From assembly GCA_005784505.1 (NCBI GenBank), contig VCAZ01000006.1:11230724-11294723 (forward strand): a DNA stretch of 64,000 bases, read 5' to 3'. The position numbers and the translations under genes were made by a program. The notes below the pieces were generated by a model, which made no database searches, was not told where the DNA came from, and saw only the letters and a program-made list of their open reading frames with translations. Below, one piece after another: positions 48,093-60,475 of this stretch. Position 1 is the stretch's first letter. Every line of letters starts with the position of its first letter. Source of the DNA: Bagarius yarrelli. Taxonomy: Eukaryota > Chordata > Actinopteri > Siluriformes > Sisoridae.

Positions 48093-48454
48093 GCCACAAT
48101 ACATGGACAATTGTGTTAAAACACAAAAAATGTCACATCCATGCATGCTTTTTAAACATCCTATTCCAAATTTGCTTTCACTCTTTCTCTTATAATAACC
48201 TCTAAGACTGTGGAGTGGGATTTGCTCACCCGGTCACGAAATGATACTGTTAGTGATAACAGGTATTAATGTTTGCTTAGGAGGTCTGGGGTGCAGTCTG
48301 TGTTTCAGTATATGTCCAGGTTGTTTAGTGTGGTTCAGTTTAGGGCTCTGTGCAGAACACTTAAGTTTTTTTAATCTAACCGTAACACACCATGTCTTAA
48401 TGGATTTCAAAAGCACAGCGGTATTATCATGGTAGAACAGTGTTTGGGTCTCCA
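48093..48454. mobile_element. Tc1-like MITE, left part (split by later insertions)
   Basis: tcttataataacctctaaga, agggctctgtgcagaacact, cacaccatgtcttaatggat and attatcatggtagaacagtg follow the same order as the 27.9 and 44.65 kb copies. The element stops at gtttgggtctcc and resumes near 49270. Confidence 0.75.
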
Positions 48455-48690
48455 AGGCTACGTTCACACTGTAGGCAATTGTGGCCTAAATGCATTTTTT
48501 TTGCTCATGTTACTCAGATCTGTTTTTCACATCACAGTGTGAACAGCACATACCAGATGAAATCTGATCTTTTTTATTCTGATTTGTGCCACCTCCATAT
48601 GTGTTATTAAATCCGATACAGGTCAGCTATTTCGCAATGCGACCACAGTGTGAACAGATTTGTCAGAACTTTTATGTCATTTTCGCATCA
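48455..48690. mobile_element. hAT-like element fragment inside the MITE
   Basis: aaggctacgttcacactgta, cacatcacagtgtgaacagc and gaccacagtgtgaacagatt are typical of a dispersed hAT-like nonautonomous family in fishes. The right terminus is not seen, so the element is truncated or interrupted. Confidence 0.6.
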
Positions 48691-48948
48691 AGGGGCAGTG
48701 GGTGGCTCAAATGGTTAAGGTGCTGAGTTGCTGATCTGAGGACCAGCAAGCCAACCACTGTTGGGTCCTTGAGCAAGACCCTTAACCCTTCCTGCTCCAG
48801 GGGCGCTGTATCATAGCTGACCCTGCGCTCTGACCCCCAACTTACTAAGATGGGATATTCAAAAAACAAAACACTGCATTTCATTGGCTCTGTACATGTA
48901 CCTTGCACAATGACAATAAAGTTGAATAATAATAATAATAATAATAAT
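48691..48948 (+). mobile_element. tRNA-derived SINE, second family, B box deleted
   Basis: Head tgggtggctcaaatggttaa, body gctccaggggcgctgtatca and a tail ending tgacaataaagttgaataat plus (AAT)n. Compared with the copy at 45990-46200, about 29 bases holding the B box (gggttcaagcccc) are missing after 'gaccag'. Confidence 0.9.
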
Positions 48949-49269
48949 CAACATTCTGCAATGGCGCATAACTACAAACAATGGATATATATTTGTTGTC
49001 GGTGAAGGCATTCGCATGACTGTCCCACCACTACTAGCTATGGCTCTGCATCCAGACACTGCTCCAACCAAAAATTTGGCCCTTTTTTTCCCCATCCTTT
49101 TACTCCTCGATGGCTGCACATCACCTTAATAATACCTAAAGCATAAATGCTGCCTTCAGTGTCCTCTGCATTTATTTTTTCCGTACAACAGGATGCTGCA
49201 TGAGACATAGAATTGGTTCTTATTTAACAACTCTGTGGACAGCTATAGAAAAAATAACAATCTGGAACT

Positions 49270-49460
49270 CAAAAGCAAAAACTGGAACTCTCCTTAGTTC
49301 AAGAAAATGAACATTTAAAGCTGAGGCTATTAAATAGGATACAGACGAGTGCACTCCTAAATAATTATGTGCTTTCAACTTTGTGGCAGCAGTTTGGAAA
49401 AGACACAGTTATGAGTGTGCTGGGAAGGTCTCTACAAACACATGGTCATATAGTGGAAAA
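49270..49460. mobile_element. Tc1-like MITE, right part
   Basis: caactttgtggcagcagttt, ggaaaagacacagttatgag and gtgctgggaaggtctctaca, ending catatagtgg, complete the element begun at 48093. Confidence 0.75.
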
Positions 49461-50483
49461 TATTATCTGCAATAATCAGTATGTGTTCTGCAGTTGGCCA
49501 TTTTATATAATTTTGTAAATTATGAAATACAATACAGGTAATTTTAAGAGGAAAAAAGAAAAGAAAGCTTTGAATTATACAGAAGTGTTATCTACTGTTG
49601 AGGTATGTGTTCTGCTCGGGTCATCAAAAGGTTTAAGTGCTTTAGACCGTTTACCAGCATGGGCTTTGCTTTGTCTCGTGGCAGATGATCACAGATGGAG
49701 GTTAAGAGCACAGTTCTGGCAGCAACAGGAGTCAAACTAACAACTTCCCAATGAAGTTCAAAAGTTGTAGGTTGATTCAGAGCCCAACCATTGAACCATT
49801 ATTTCCTTATTGGTTTTCCTGGAAATCATGAAGGAATATTATTATCATTACTAAACTGTTTGGTTTGCTGCTCACTTTTTAAGAGTCCTTTAAGATAAAA
49901 AAAAAAACTAACTGCCAGATTAAAAAACAGACTCTATTATTTTCGCCTAGTAAAAACTGATTGCTAAAATTGTCAGTGAAATATTCTTATCTATCATTCT
50001 GCCATCTGTCATCATCACCACATAAAAATTTACTCTTTTTACAATTTGCTTAATTCTAAAGGTTTAATGCAGCAAAAAAGGCACAAAAATTATAAATGTA
50101 TAGTGTAATACTAAAGAGGAGAACTGTGGTTGGTTTTTTTCTTTAGAGAGAAAGATTAGATAGCAAATCCCACAAATAGAGGATAAAAGCCTTAACAGAT
50201 GGTCCAAGAATAACAGATCTGTTACTAACGCATTATGGTGCCGAAATAAGGAAAGTCACTCATGATAAATATTTTATAATGTTTGTAAACAGAGTCTATG
50301 AAGGAAATGATTTCTGATGCAGTTTAGGGGATGAACTTTGTGAAAACATAGTGGTGTCTTATGATCTTCTATTAACTGGTTTCCCATTTATAGGAAGTAT
50401 ATTGAGGATTATGATGTTTAATGTTTTCCTCTCTCCTGAGATATGCAAGAATTCTGTAAAGCTAAAAAAAAAGGACAAAGACT

Positions 50484-50545
50484 ATAGCAGAGGTCACCAA
50501 ACCCGGTCCTGAAGTTTGGCAGTTTAGCAGTTTGGTGAGCCTTGG
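50484..50545. mobile_element. MITE end fragment
   Basis: gcagaggtcaccaaacccgg followed by tcctg resembles the terminus of the 25758-25940 element. No second end was found. Confidence 0.4.
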
Positions 50546-51431
50546 TATCTAATCTATAGACATAACTTCTGCTAAAACAGTTAACACAGTCCTTATTTAG
50601 GAAGTAATTGTATTTTTTCTGTCCTTGTATTTTTAAGAACCACGAAATAGGGCGAAAATAGTCAGCATGGTTTTGTTAGTACTTAAAGCAAGGATTTTAA
50701 TGAACACACTGAGAAGAGTGATAAGTGTAGTCATGCTACACCTGACTTGACAGCCTAAACTGCCTGTTATGTTCATTAAATTCAGAGACTGACTCTGTTG
50801 ACACAGGTGCTAAACTTATCATTTAGGACTAATACAGCACATTGCAGGGGGTAATTGTGTTCAAAGCCATGCTTTACTTGTTAATCCTGTTACACCCTGC
50901 AGCCTGAACGTGTTTCTGCTGAAGAGATGAGTGTGTGATCTAAATATATTTTGTAGGAAAGGAGGCCGTAAGTGGTTGTAAAACAAACGATTCCTTTCAC
51001 ACGCTTTCCTCAGGCAAATTACCTGTGTTTTATTTTATTATTAACCCAGTATGATCACTCAGACACTAAACTGTGGCCCCTCTGATGACTCAGTAAATGG
51101 TATAAGCAGCACAGGCTGTCATGTTTAACTTGTCAAACATGTCTACAGCTAAGTACTAATAAAGCGTACACTGGCCTTTTGGTATTTTTTAATGAATCGA
51201 AATGTACGTTAAACTATTATGATTATGAAACCATGATGCAGTAAATTGGGGTTCTTTAATTTGTCTCTGCCGTGGTTCTCTTTTTAAAATAATGCAGAAA
51301 GCATGTGGAATTACTCAAAGAAGGCATAGAACTTGGATATGACCCAAGAGAGCATGTGCCTGATTGCAGCTGATAAAATCTTGCAACTGCCATAGTAGCC
51401 TTGAGCACAGAGCTGGAGTGCATATCTGTAA

Positions 51432-51613
51432 AATTGAGGAAAAGAAGAAGATGAAAAAAAGAAGAAGAAGATGGTGAAGAGGACAAAGAATGAGAATTTG
51501 AAGATGAAGAAGAAGCAGAGAAAGAAGAAAAAAAGGAATGAGAAGAGAAAGAAGGACAAAAAGAAGGACAGGAGAAGAAGCAAAAGAAGAAGAAGAGGAA
51601 GAAGAAAAAGTTT
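51432..51613. repeat. Purine-only (GAA/AAGAAG) tract
   Basis: About 180 bases almost entirely A and G on the plus strand (gaagaagaag, aaagaagaaa, gaagaggaag). The minus-strand frames through it are Ser/Phe/Leu-rich and are artefacts of composition. Confidence 0.9.
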
Positions 51614-51756
51614 AAGAACGGCAAAGGTGTGATAGACAATAAACAACATTACATAACAGACAATAATGAACATAGACAATAATGAACATAGAGAATAAAG
51701 GAGAGGCAGAGGGGTTGTATTGTAGAGTGCAGGTCTTGGTTATTTTTAGCATACAT

Positions 51757-51785
51757 GCACACACACACACACACACACACACACA
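51757..51785. repeat. (CA)n microsatellite
   Basis: About 14 CA units. Confidence 0.95.
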
Positions 51786-53867
51786 AGAGCTATGTATAAA
51801 ACTAAAACACTATTTTTTTTAAGCTAGTTGGTTAGATAGTTATTTTACTGTTTTTAGGGTTTTTTACTATTTAATGTATACACCACACAGACATGAGAGA
51901 AAAAGACCTGTACTATTTGAGAGGACAACAATGGAAAACCATAACATAATTCTTAATGCAAACCTATGGGAAGGAAGTATTCCTATCAGAAATATAAAAT
52001 GTTCATTCAGTAATGTCATAAACTTTATTTAACCCGAGTTAGAGAGCATTCATGTAATCAAATATGATATTGATAACAGAGGGTGAGTGTGCTGGGCGCC
52101 AGTGATGAAGAACATAAGGCTAATAAGTCATCTGAACCACTGGACATGACGCAGTTTAAAACAATATAATCTTCACTTTTGCATAACCAAGCATAAACAA
52201 TAGTTCTTCCGTGGCATTTGTGTTGATATTAGGGATATCCTGTAGATACCAGTGACCACAAGCTACTAGGGAGAAAATTAAGGCCTACATTTACAGTATG
52301 TGACATTTCATTGTACTCTTTTAGTTCTTACCATTTTTTAATGACCAAAATACGAATTATTATTTATGAGAATAACCGATTATTTTATTATTTGTTTCAT
52401 AAGTCTAAGCTAAAACTTTTTCTCTGTCAATTCTGCTCTCCTCTTTCATGCTGAAATTTTACACAAACTAAACAGTTCCTGTCATTTTGACTCAAAGTTT
52501 AATGATTTCTTTCTGTTTCTGTCCATGCAAAATTACCTCAACATGAGATTAAGACTGTGGACTATTATCTGGCTGCGTGTTAATCGTTAAAGTAATCGAA
52601 GCAGTCCTTTCCCGATGAGTGAATTTGGACACTCAGCCAAGATAGAATAAGAAACCAATCATCTAGTGATAAATCTCTCCTAAGAGTGCTCACAGTGTCT
52701 CAAACAGCAGATTATGTATGTTGTCAGTGATGTGTACATTGTTAATCACGACCGTAATGGGAAGCATCTTGTCTGAGTCACTGGACCAAACTGACCTTTA
52801 ATCCGTCATTAAAAGTTTAATGCAGCGATACATTTCATATGGCTAAATGGGTTGAGTTTTAATTATTTTCCATTTATCCTGTGGTTTAAAAACCCCTAAG
52901 CACATGGCAGAAACATTAGCTTTAATGCAGTATTTAATGACAGCCCATGTCTGTGTTCTTGCTTTAGAGCTACTCCTGCATGGTGAGTCTAACTTTTCCT
53001 GCCTTCCTGTCAAATCATCAGTGTATTGAGGTGGTAGGGAGAGATTTTAAAGCAAGGACATGCAGATATTTTCTACAGACACTAAAAGGCAGCCCTGTGA
53101 AGTACAGAGTGATTTTTTTTGTTTACCAGTGTTTAAAAGTGATTATGACCTGTAAACAATGTAGACCAAATAAACGTAGGTATGACATAACCTGGCAAAT
53201 ATCAAACATTAATACTATTTGTATGTATAATGCACATTTTTAGTGATATTCAGAGACAGTTTACCTCATTTTGCTGATAGTGCCTAATTTTTGTTTAATA
53301 AGAAGATTAGTATTAAATATAGACTTATTAACCGCTGTGCAAAAATTAGACATGAAAAAAAAGTCACCCAATCCTTTTTTTACATGAAATTAAAAGTACT
53401 ATAGTGCTGAATCTCATTTATTTATTTATTTAATCATGTCAGTACATAGATACACTATAATCTAGTTATTTCCCCTTTTGATCCATTAGACTAATAATAC
53501 CCATTATTCTATTATCATTGAAGTGTTTTTTTTTTCCTTAAAATGAGCATTAAAGCATTTTTACTGATGCATTTAATGCCTTGTATGTGTATTTGTTTGC
53601 TTCAAGTCTGCTCAGGTTTCGACAACGCCTCAGGCTCTTGGACTGATCAGAAGAAAAACATTAAAGCCTTTTTTCCCCACTGTATTGACAAATCTGTTCC
53701 CTCCTGGAAAATGATCAAACGAGGCTTTATTTCTGTCTTTTTCTGGAAATGCAAATACTTGCAATAAAACTGTCCTAACTAATCAAGACATAAACAGGGA
53801 GCCTGGCTCATTTGTCTAAAAACCACAGAGCCTCATCATAAACAGGATAAAAACTATACTAACTGTG

Positions 53868-53873
<6 letters not shown>

Positions 53874-53898
<25 letters not shown>

Positions 53899-53912
53899 AT
53901 ATAATATATACT
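53874..53912. repeat. (TG)n/(TA)n compound microsatellite
   Basis: tgtgtgtgtgtgtgtgtata, then tgtgtgtgtgtatataatat. Confidence 0.95.
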
Positions 53913-55938
53913 CATCTTTTGTTTCACACTTCACCCATCGGAAGCATGTGAGCACGAAACCCTTTCTTCAACACCCATGAGACAGACTTAAATGGAAATA
54001 TCTGCTGAGGTGACCTGAAGTCCAGACTTCCTAACCTTAACAAATTGCTTCCTGGTCATGCTTTTAGATAATCACAGGCACAGGAGATGCCTCTGCAAGG
54101 TCATTCTCCTGGAAAACCCTTAAAAGAATCTATCATGGAAGAGCCATAACCGTGTCTAAAGTTTTTCAGACATAATTAAAAATAAAAATGCATTTTTTTT
54201 TCCTTTTAACAATAATCTACAGAAGAAACCTTAGAAATATTGAGCCTAACAAATAGTAAAAGTTATTTTAATTAGACAAAACAGTACAACAAACTATTAC
54301 CAGTGAAAGCCTGTTATTTTTCATGGATTTTAAATCTCAGTAGGGTTGAACTAATCCTAAATAACTGTGCATAGCTTCATGCTGATTGTTAAACAGTGTC
54401 ATCAGTGAGAGATTTATTCTAATTGAATGTACCTCTGGGGGAGAGAATGGATGAACAGGGTGAGAAATGGGCCACTTCTGCAGTGCCGCTAGTTGAAAAT
54501 CTGGAAAGTCTCTCTTGTCACTAATCAGAACTGACTCCTGCATTAAAGAGCCAGGCTTGAATAGATAAATGAGTGTCATGTATGATAAAGACAGGTAGAG
54601 GGTGAAGAGATGATAATGTGCAGTACAGCACAACAGTTTCTTTATACGATTATTGCTGGGGAAGTCTGAGGGATTGACATAATGTCATGAGGTCATACTC
54701 AACTTAAACTGTCAGTTGAGGAAGTGAAGAATTAAACACATCAAAATAAAATAATCATTTGGGAACAGACGACATACGACATAGAGCAGAGGCTGTGGGA
54801 GCCGAGTCGGTAAAATTACCTGGAGTGTGACCCCAACTGAGAGATGCTAAAAGAAGTGAATCTGTTAAGCAAATACCTCCTAAATTAGATTAAATTAAAT
54901 TGAAGTAAAAAAGTAATTTTTAATAACACAAATGTACACACATTTGTTCACTATAAACATTTATTAACATTCCTTATAAAACCAAACAATTTAAATGCAG
55001 TTTATTAAGGATGGCAAACATTTAAATCATAGTAAACACCAGATTAATGTGTGCATTAACTAGTAGCATTTCTTTATTTTTGCTTACAATCTTTTAACAA
55101 AACGCAGGTTCACAGAGAGACAGGTGTGTGGAACAGTTTCCACATTACAGGAAATGGAAGAAGGCTTTTATCCCAAGAACATATCTCTAGATTCCCCACT
55201 GTCACAGTCTCCAGACTGAGCTTATCCTGTCCTTTAACAAGGGCTCCTCTGCTTGCTGTTTGGCCTCCCTTTCCTCATCTGGCAGTTATCAAGCAAATTA
55301 AAAGAACACATGTCCATAGCAACGTGTGCTCTATGGACAAGTGGCTCTTACAATAGGGCAGGAAAAATCTAGCAGCACTTAAGGGGATTCTGGTCCTCAG
55401 GGGCACTACTTTACCCCCTGGGGGACAAAGAAGCCAGGCTACAAACATCTTTGACCCAGACACAGACACAGAGAACAAATCTTTTAAAATCACTACAATT
55501 GTCACTGAGGAAATACTTATTTTAATGGGGCTTACAATGGAGGTCACCAGAAACTAGATTATAGGCAATACATTTGCAGATAAATAGGTTTTGTTTCCAA
55601 TCCAAGACTTGTACTGTAGCAAGAAGAATAAACAAGTAAAATTGTCTTCAATTGTGAATGTGATGTATAGAAATGGTACATAATACAACCCTGACAACCA
55701 AGTGCCTTATGTCTGTTATCTTTGTGACATTAAAAACAATATAATAGTTAATCATTTATTAACAATAAAATTAAAAACTAATAAAATAAAACAAGTTTTT
55801 ATTCTTTGGCATTTAAGTCAGTTTGAGAGATGCGGTTTCCATTTTTTGTGTATATTTGTGCAATTGTGCTTTAAAAATAAATAAAACTTGAACTAGATTC
55901 ATTTATACATCCGTTTTCACTAACTAATTAATCTTTAA

Positions 55939-56290
55939 CATCCATCCATCTATCCAATATATATTCCTGTTTATTCCTGATCAGGGTCACGGGAATCTGC
56001 TGGAGTCTATCCCAGCTGTCATTGGGCAAAAGGCAGGGGTACACCCTGGACAGGTTACCAGTCCATTACAGGGTCACATACAGACAAACAACCACACACA
56101 CTTACTCATATGGACAGTTTATAATCACCAATTAACCTAACATGTTTCTGGACTGTGGGAGAAAACTGGTATACCCGGAGCAAACACACACAATGCAAAC
56201 TCCACACAGAAAGACCCCTGATGGTGATACGAACCTGTGACCTTTCTGCTGTAAGGCAACGGTGCTAACCACTAAGCCACCTGCTGCCCC
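55939..56290 (-). mobile_element. tRNA-derived SINE, third family, near full length
   Basis: On the minus strand: ggggcagcaggtggcttagt (head with A box), caggttcgtatcaccatcag (B box), gtctttctgtgtggagtttg, gtaacctgtccagggtgtac and ctgggatagactccagcaga, ending in a ggatggatg tail. It supplies the head missing from the 10040-10310 copy. Confidence 0.88.
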
Positions 56291-56364
56291 ATCTTGAACT
56301 TTTAGAATGCTCAAGATATGTCTTCAGCAAGATGTCATCCCATACACACTGAGTGACACCTAGA

Positions 56365-56515
56365 AACAGTGGGAACACCCAAAAAAGCATTTTATTTATT
56401 GATAGGACAGAGGGATGAAATAGAAAGATAGAGAGAAGTGGGACCGAAAAAGGACCCAAACCCTGGTTGTCGGAGCACTTGTGGGTGCCGGCACCTTAAC
56501 CCACTACACTGTTAG
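56365..56515 (-). mobile_element. tRNA-derived SINE, fourth family
   Basis: On the minus strand: gtgtagtgggttaaggtgcc (A-box-like), accagggtttgggtcc (B-box-like), then a pyrimidine-rich body and tgtcctatcaataaataaaa. This layout is like the common fish SINE ending in 'gtcctatcaaataaa'. It is the same orientation as the element at 55939-56290, 75 bases away. Confidence 0.65.
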
Positions 56516-59500
56516 GATTTTTAACTATTTCTAAAAGAACCCTTTAAGCACCCCCTACACAACAATCAGTATTATCTGGTTAACATACTGGCTGACAAAA
56601 TAATAGCAATTATGATTTTAATGAAAGATGTGATTGTAATGTCAAACTTGTTGGTCCTTATTTTTAAATGTGCTTTAGACATAATATTACCATAGACTAA
56701 ACTCAAATAAATAACTAAAAAATAAGATATTTAGAACAGGGTCTTGTCTGATCATCCCACCCTAAATGTTATAAATTCTTCTGCAACTGCAACCACACTA
56801 AGCCTTATTCCTTCCCATAAGTATTTTAAAGTGTACAAGAAGGCAGTTAAACTGTGAGCTGCCAAATGTATTAATTTTGAGTGGTATTTCTCTTCAGTGA
56901 ATGTACGCATCTCGTTATTGATAGATTCGCATTGTGAGATTCAGTAAAAAGGCAAAAAAACTACATTAATGACAATTTTACAAAAAAAGTGATGGTTCAG
57001 GCTGCATTAAAGAAAGTGTCCAGTATCTTTTCCAGTCATCATATCCTTAACAGCAATGACGCTTTATTAAATTTACCCAATGAGTGACAGTTATACAAGC
57101 TTAGGGATCATCTATAGAAATCCCATTCCTGCAGTAAACAGAAGTGTCTATCAAAAACACCCACCCTCTGATGACCACACATCCACATCCTCTGTGAAAT
57201 CTAAACTTTTAACAGAAACGGAAAGAAGATAAATATAGGAAACAGATATAGATTGATAGAGGAAGGAACTTACTGAGTATAGAGAATTGTGGGTATATTT
57301 AAAACACGTGTGCTAAAAGACATACCATTGAGGTAATTGTCTTAAAACAAGAAGAGAGAGTAAAGAGACAGAATGAGACGTGTTACAAAAGGAAGATACT
57401 TTAATTAGAAGACCTATCAAATTTCATAATGACTTTTCCAGTCCTAAGGCTTAATCTCTGGTCTAAATGTTTCTCGATGTGACCTATCAACATCTATCTC
57501 TACTCATCCCTAAATCTGCAAATTCCATCATAGCAAAAGGATAGGAACATCCCTAATGCAGTGTCCCAAACCTCCTATCTCTTAGCAGAAGATAGTTTGG
57601 TAATGACAAAAATAATCCTATTAAAGAAAACAGAGTACAAACACAGTAATTTCTTCGCAAGCTATATATTTTATATAAATTTTATATATTTTTATATATT
57701 TACCCTTTAACCTACTGGCTAATTAGAAAGCAAGAAGTATAATATTAGTGATGAAACAGTAATTAAAAACAAAAATCACATGCTTGATCACTTTTCCAGA
57801 CCTGTGTTTGTTTATCTTTGCCATGTACTTTAACATCTACCATTTATTCTATCTGTATCAGTAAAAATTACCAGACGTATGGTTTTGTAAAATATCTCTC
57901 AGTAATCTAAAGTACCAGCACATCAGTTAGAGTAAAGCTTGCGACCTCACTTGCCTCTTGCTGATGTAACGTTAAATTCACTGTCAAAGGCTGAAGTGCT
58001 ATTTTCCCGGCAGTTCTCCAGTGATCTGGTTTTTCACTTTGTTGTGAAAACATCACAAAAATGCAAGCCTGTCTCACAGTGGGATATGTGAGAATGGGCA
58101 TCATGCATAAAGCCCACTATACGGAAAGGGTTATGGCCTTCTCACGAAATACTGCCTTTAAGCCCTACTGCTGATGCCTTTTTCAGACACTGACCTTAGG
58201 GAAAACCATGTGAAATCTGCAGACACAAAGCAGTCTCATCTGCCCTATGTGCTGTTTGACCAGCTCTTTAGCAATGCAGAAATAAATGAAGTCAACAAAA
58301 CCAACCTTTTAAATTATTATTTAAATTATGCCCTAAAAAGATGTGTGTATAACCACGTCACATGATCAGTTAATTCTACTCTTGTACATACATTTTCTCC
58401 AATGCATTACTACCCATCTCTGCCGATAAACAAATGGTTTTCTATTTATATTCCCTCAAAACTCACATATGTTTTGATTTTCAACATGTTGCAGAAGTTT
58501 CTCTGTATTTCTGGAAACCTGGAGACAAGTGGAAAAATCAATCATTCCAGTTGCTCTGCCACTCCAGGTCAAACCATTGTAAAAATTAGGTATGACCTAT
58601 TAATGTCAGAGCCCTCTGACACCTCTTAACCCTGCCCTTTCCACTGCTTTACAGCTAAAATCCAGAGGCAGCACTGATGTGTAATTACCACAGTTAACAC
58701 ATGTTGTCACATTGTGATTATTCTTAATTATAAACAGCTATGAGTATCTATAAGAAACAGCATTGGAAAATTTGAGCAGTAATGTCAGTTATGTCCAAGG
58801 TGTTCTTTCAGAATCTTTCTTGTTTTTATTATAGTTCATGAATTCGAGCAGTTATAATTATTATTTTTATTATCGATGTTGTTGTTTTTCCACTAATACT
58901 ACAACTTAAACTCCTACTCATTCTAATGATAATGAGAATCTATTATTATCTTGTCATAAAATCAAATATAAAAATGATGAACTTCTTTAAGGAAACCGCT
59001 CTCAGTTTCTAGACACTGTTGCATGACATGCAATAAATGAAATAAGTTCAATAGCTTTGATTATATAAAACTTGTATTTTGCCCGGTAAGTTATTATTTA
59101 TTATATGACTTACATGAACATGTTTTGTTGTTAAATTGTTGTTATTATAGTAAATACTGAGCACCTGTTTCAAAGCCTCTCCGCAGCCTTGTTGGTAGAC
59201 ATTTCAGTGTCAATAGCTATAAACTACAGCTTGCTATTGTTATCTGGAGACAGACTGTAGATCCGTACACAGTGTAATAATACGTTTTACACTACTACAG
59301 TATATACGGTTAGGGTTGTGATTCATTCTGTTGATAAAAGTTAAGACCTTATTGTCGTGCTGCTGAAAAAGTTTTATGCACCCACAACTTAGTTGGCAAA
59401 CAAAAATAATTTGAAGGTTGTTGCTTCTGGCACATACACAGCTGCATGGCACAAGCATGACTGAAAAACCATTTATTGTATAACTCAGTTTATCACAAAC

Positions 59501-60146
59501 ATGTGTTGCAATAAAATCTAGTGCTTTGGGCATTTCACTATAACAGAACCACTGGTGCTGATGAACAAAAATTAAACACACGAAAACGCAAAGAACCATA
59601 TTCTAGGGTCACTGCTTGCACCTGTCTTAAAAGCCCGTTTGTCTGAAACTCTTTCCTTATGTGGGCAATGTCTTTGGCTCATTATGTGTTTGCCCAAAAT
59701 CTTGAAGTAATGCAGTGGCTTTTGGCTAAAAAGGCCAGGGCAGCACTTTGCTCACACTCTGAAGTAAATACTGAATGAGTGTGTGGCTGTGATTAGACTC
59801 AGCTGGAAAACAGACTCCAGTTTTCTTCAAGCCTTTAAAGGCTGCTGTGATTTAAAAGGACCTCACGATGATCTGAATGGGATCCTACATGCATTTGAGA
59901 GATCACAGGTTAAACCCTTAAACAGGGGAAATTTAAGCAACAAGTAAAAACAGCTAACATGTATAGATGTTCACATTGCTGGTACTATTGATGAAAGATG
60001 CTTCAGGCATTACCTTTAACACACTGTTTATAACACAAAGTGTCTTTATACTAAATCATTTTAGTTTTACTCAAAAGAAAGAATTTACAAGTTTGCAAAA
60101 TGGGCAAATTTAAATCCATTTTCAGATGATTATTATATTATCTACA

Positions 60147-60475
60147 GGGTGGGTGAAAATTATTTAATGGCTAAAGCACTTGTGGTACCACTGGAGTCAT
60201 GATAAAAACAGTCTCGAAACAGACGATGGTAAATGGGAAGCTCTCAGCAATATCTCGACTGACTTCCCACGGAAAACTGTATATTCCATTTCTGAGCATT
60301 TTTCCGTTAATTTCTGTTGTTTAGTAATTAAACTGGTTGACACCACCCATGCCTACGTTGAAATTTAAAGATTTACTTTCATTTTCCAGTGTAATAAAGT
60401 ACATGCACAGTTTGTTTCAATGAATTGGTTTTAAAAATATGGACTTTATTACCATAGTTACTTTTCACCAACCTT
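60147..60475. mobile_element. Putative DNA element with short terminal inverted repeats
   Basis: The left end gggtgggtgaaaattatt and the right end agttacttttcaccaacctt are imperfect inverted copies about 300 bases apart. The 62-codon frame inside has no recognisable domain, so it would be nonautonomous. Confidence 0.45.

Noticed and set aside
51256..51679. Two overlapping minus-strand frames of 122-127 codons, Ser/Phe/Leu-rich
   Set aside because: They arise from the purine-only tract; composition explains the absence of stops.
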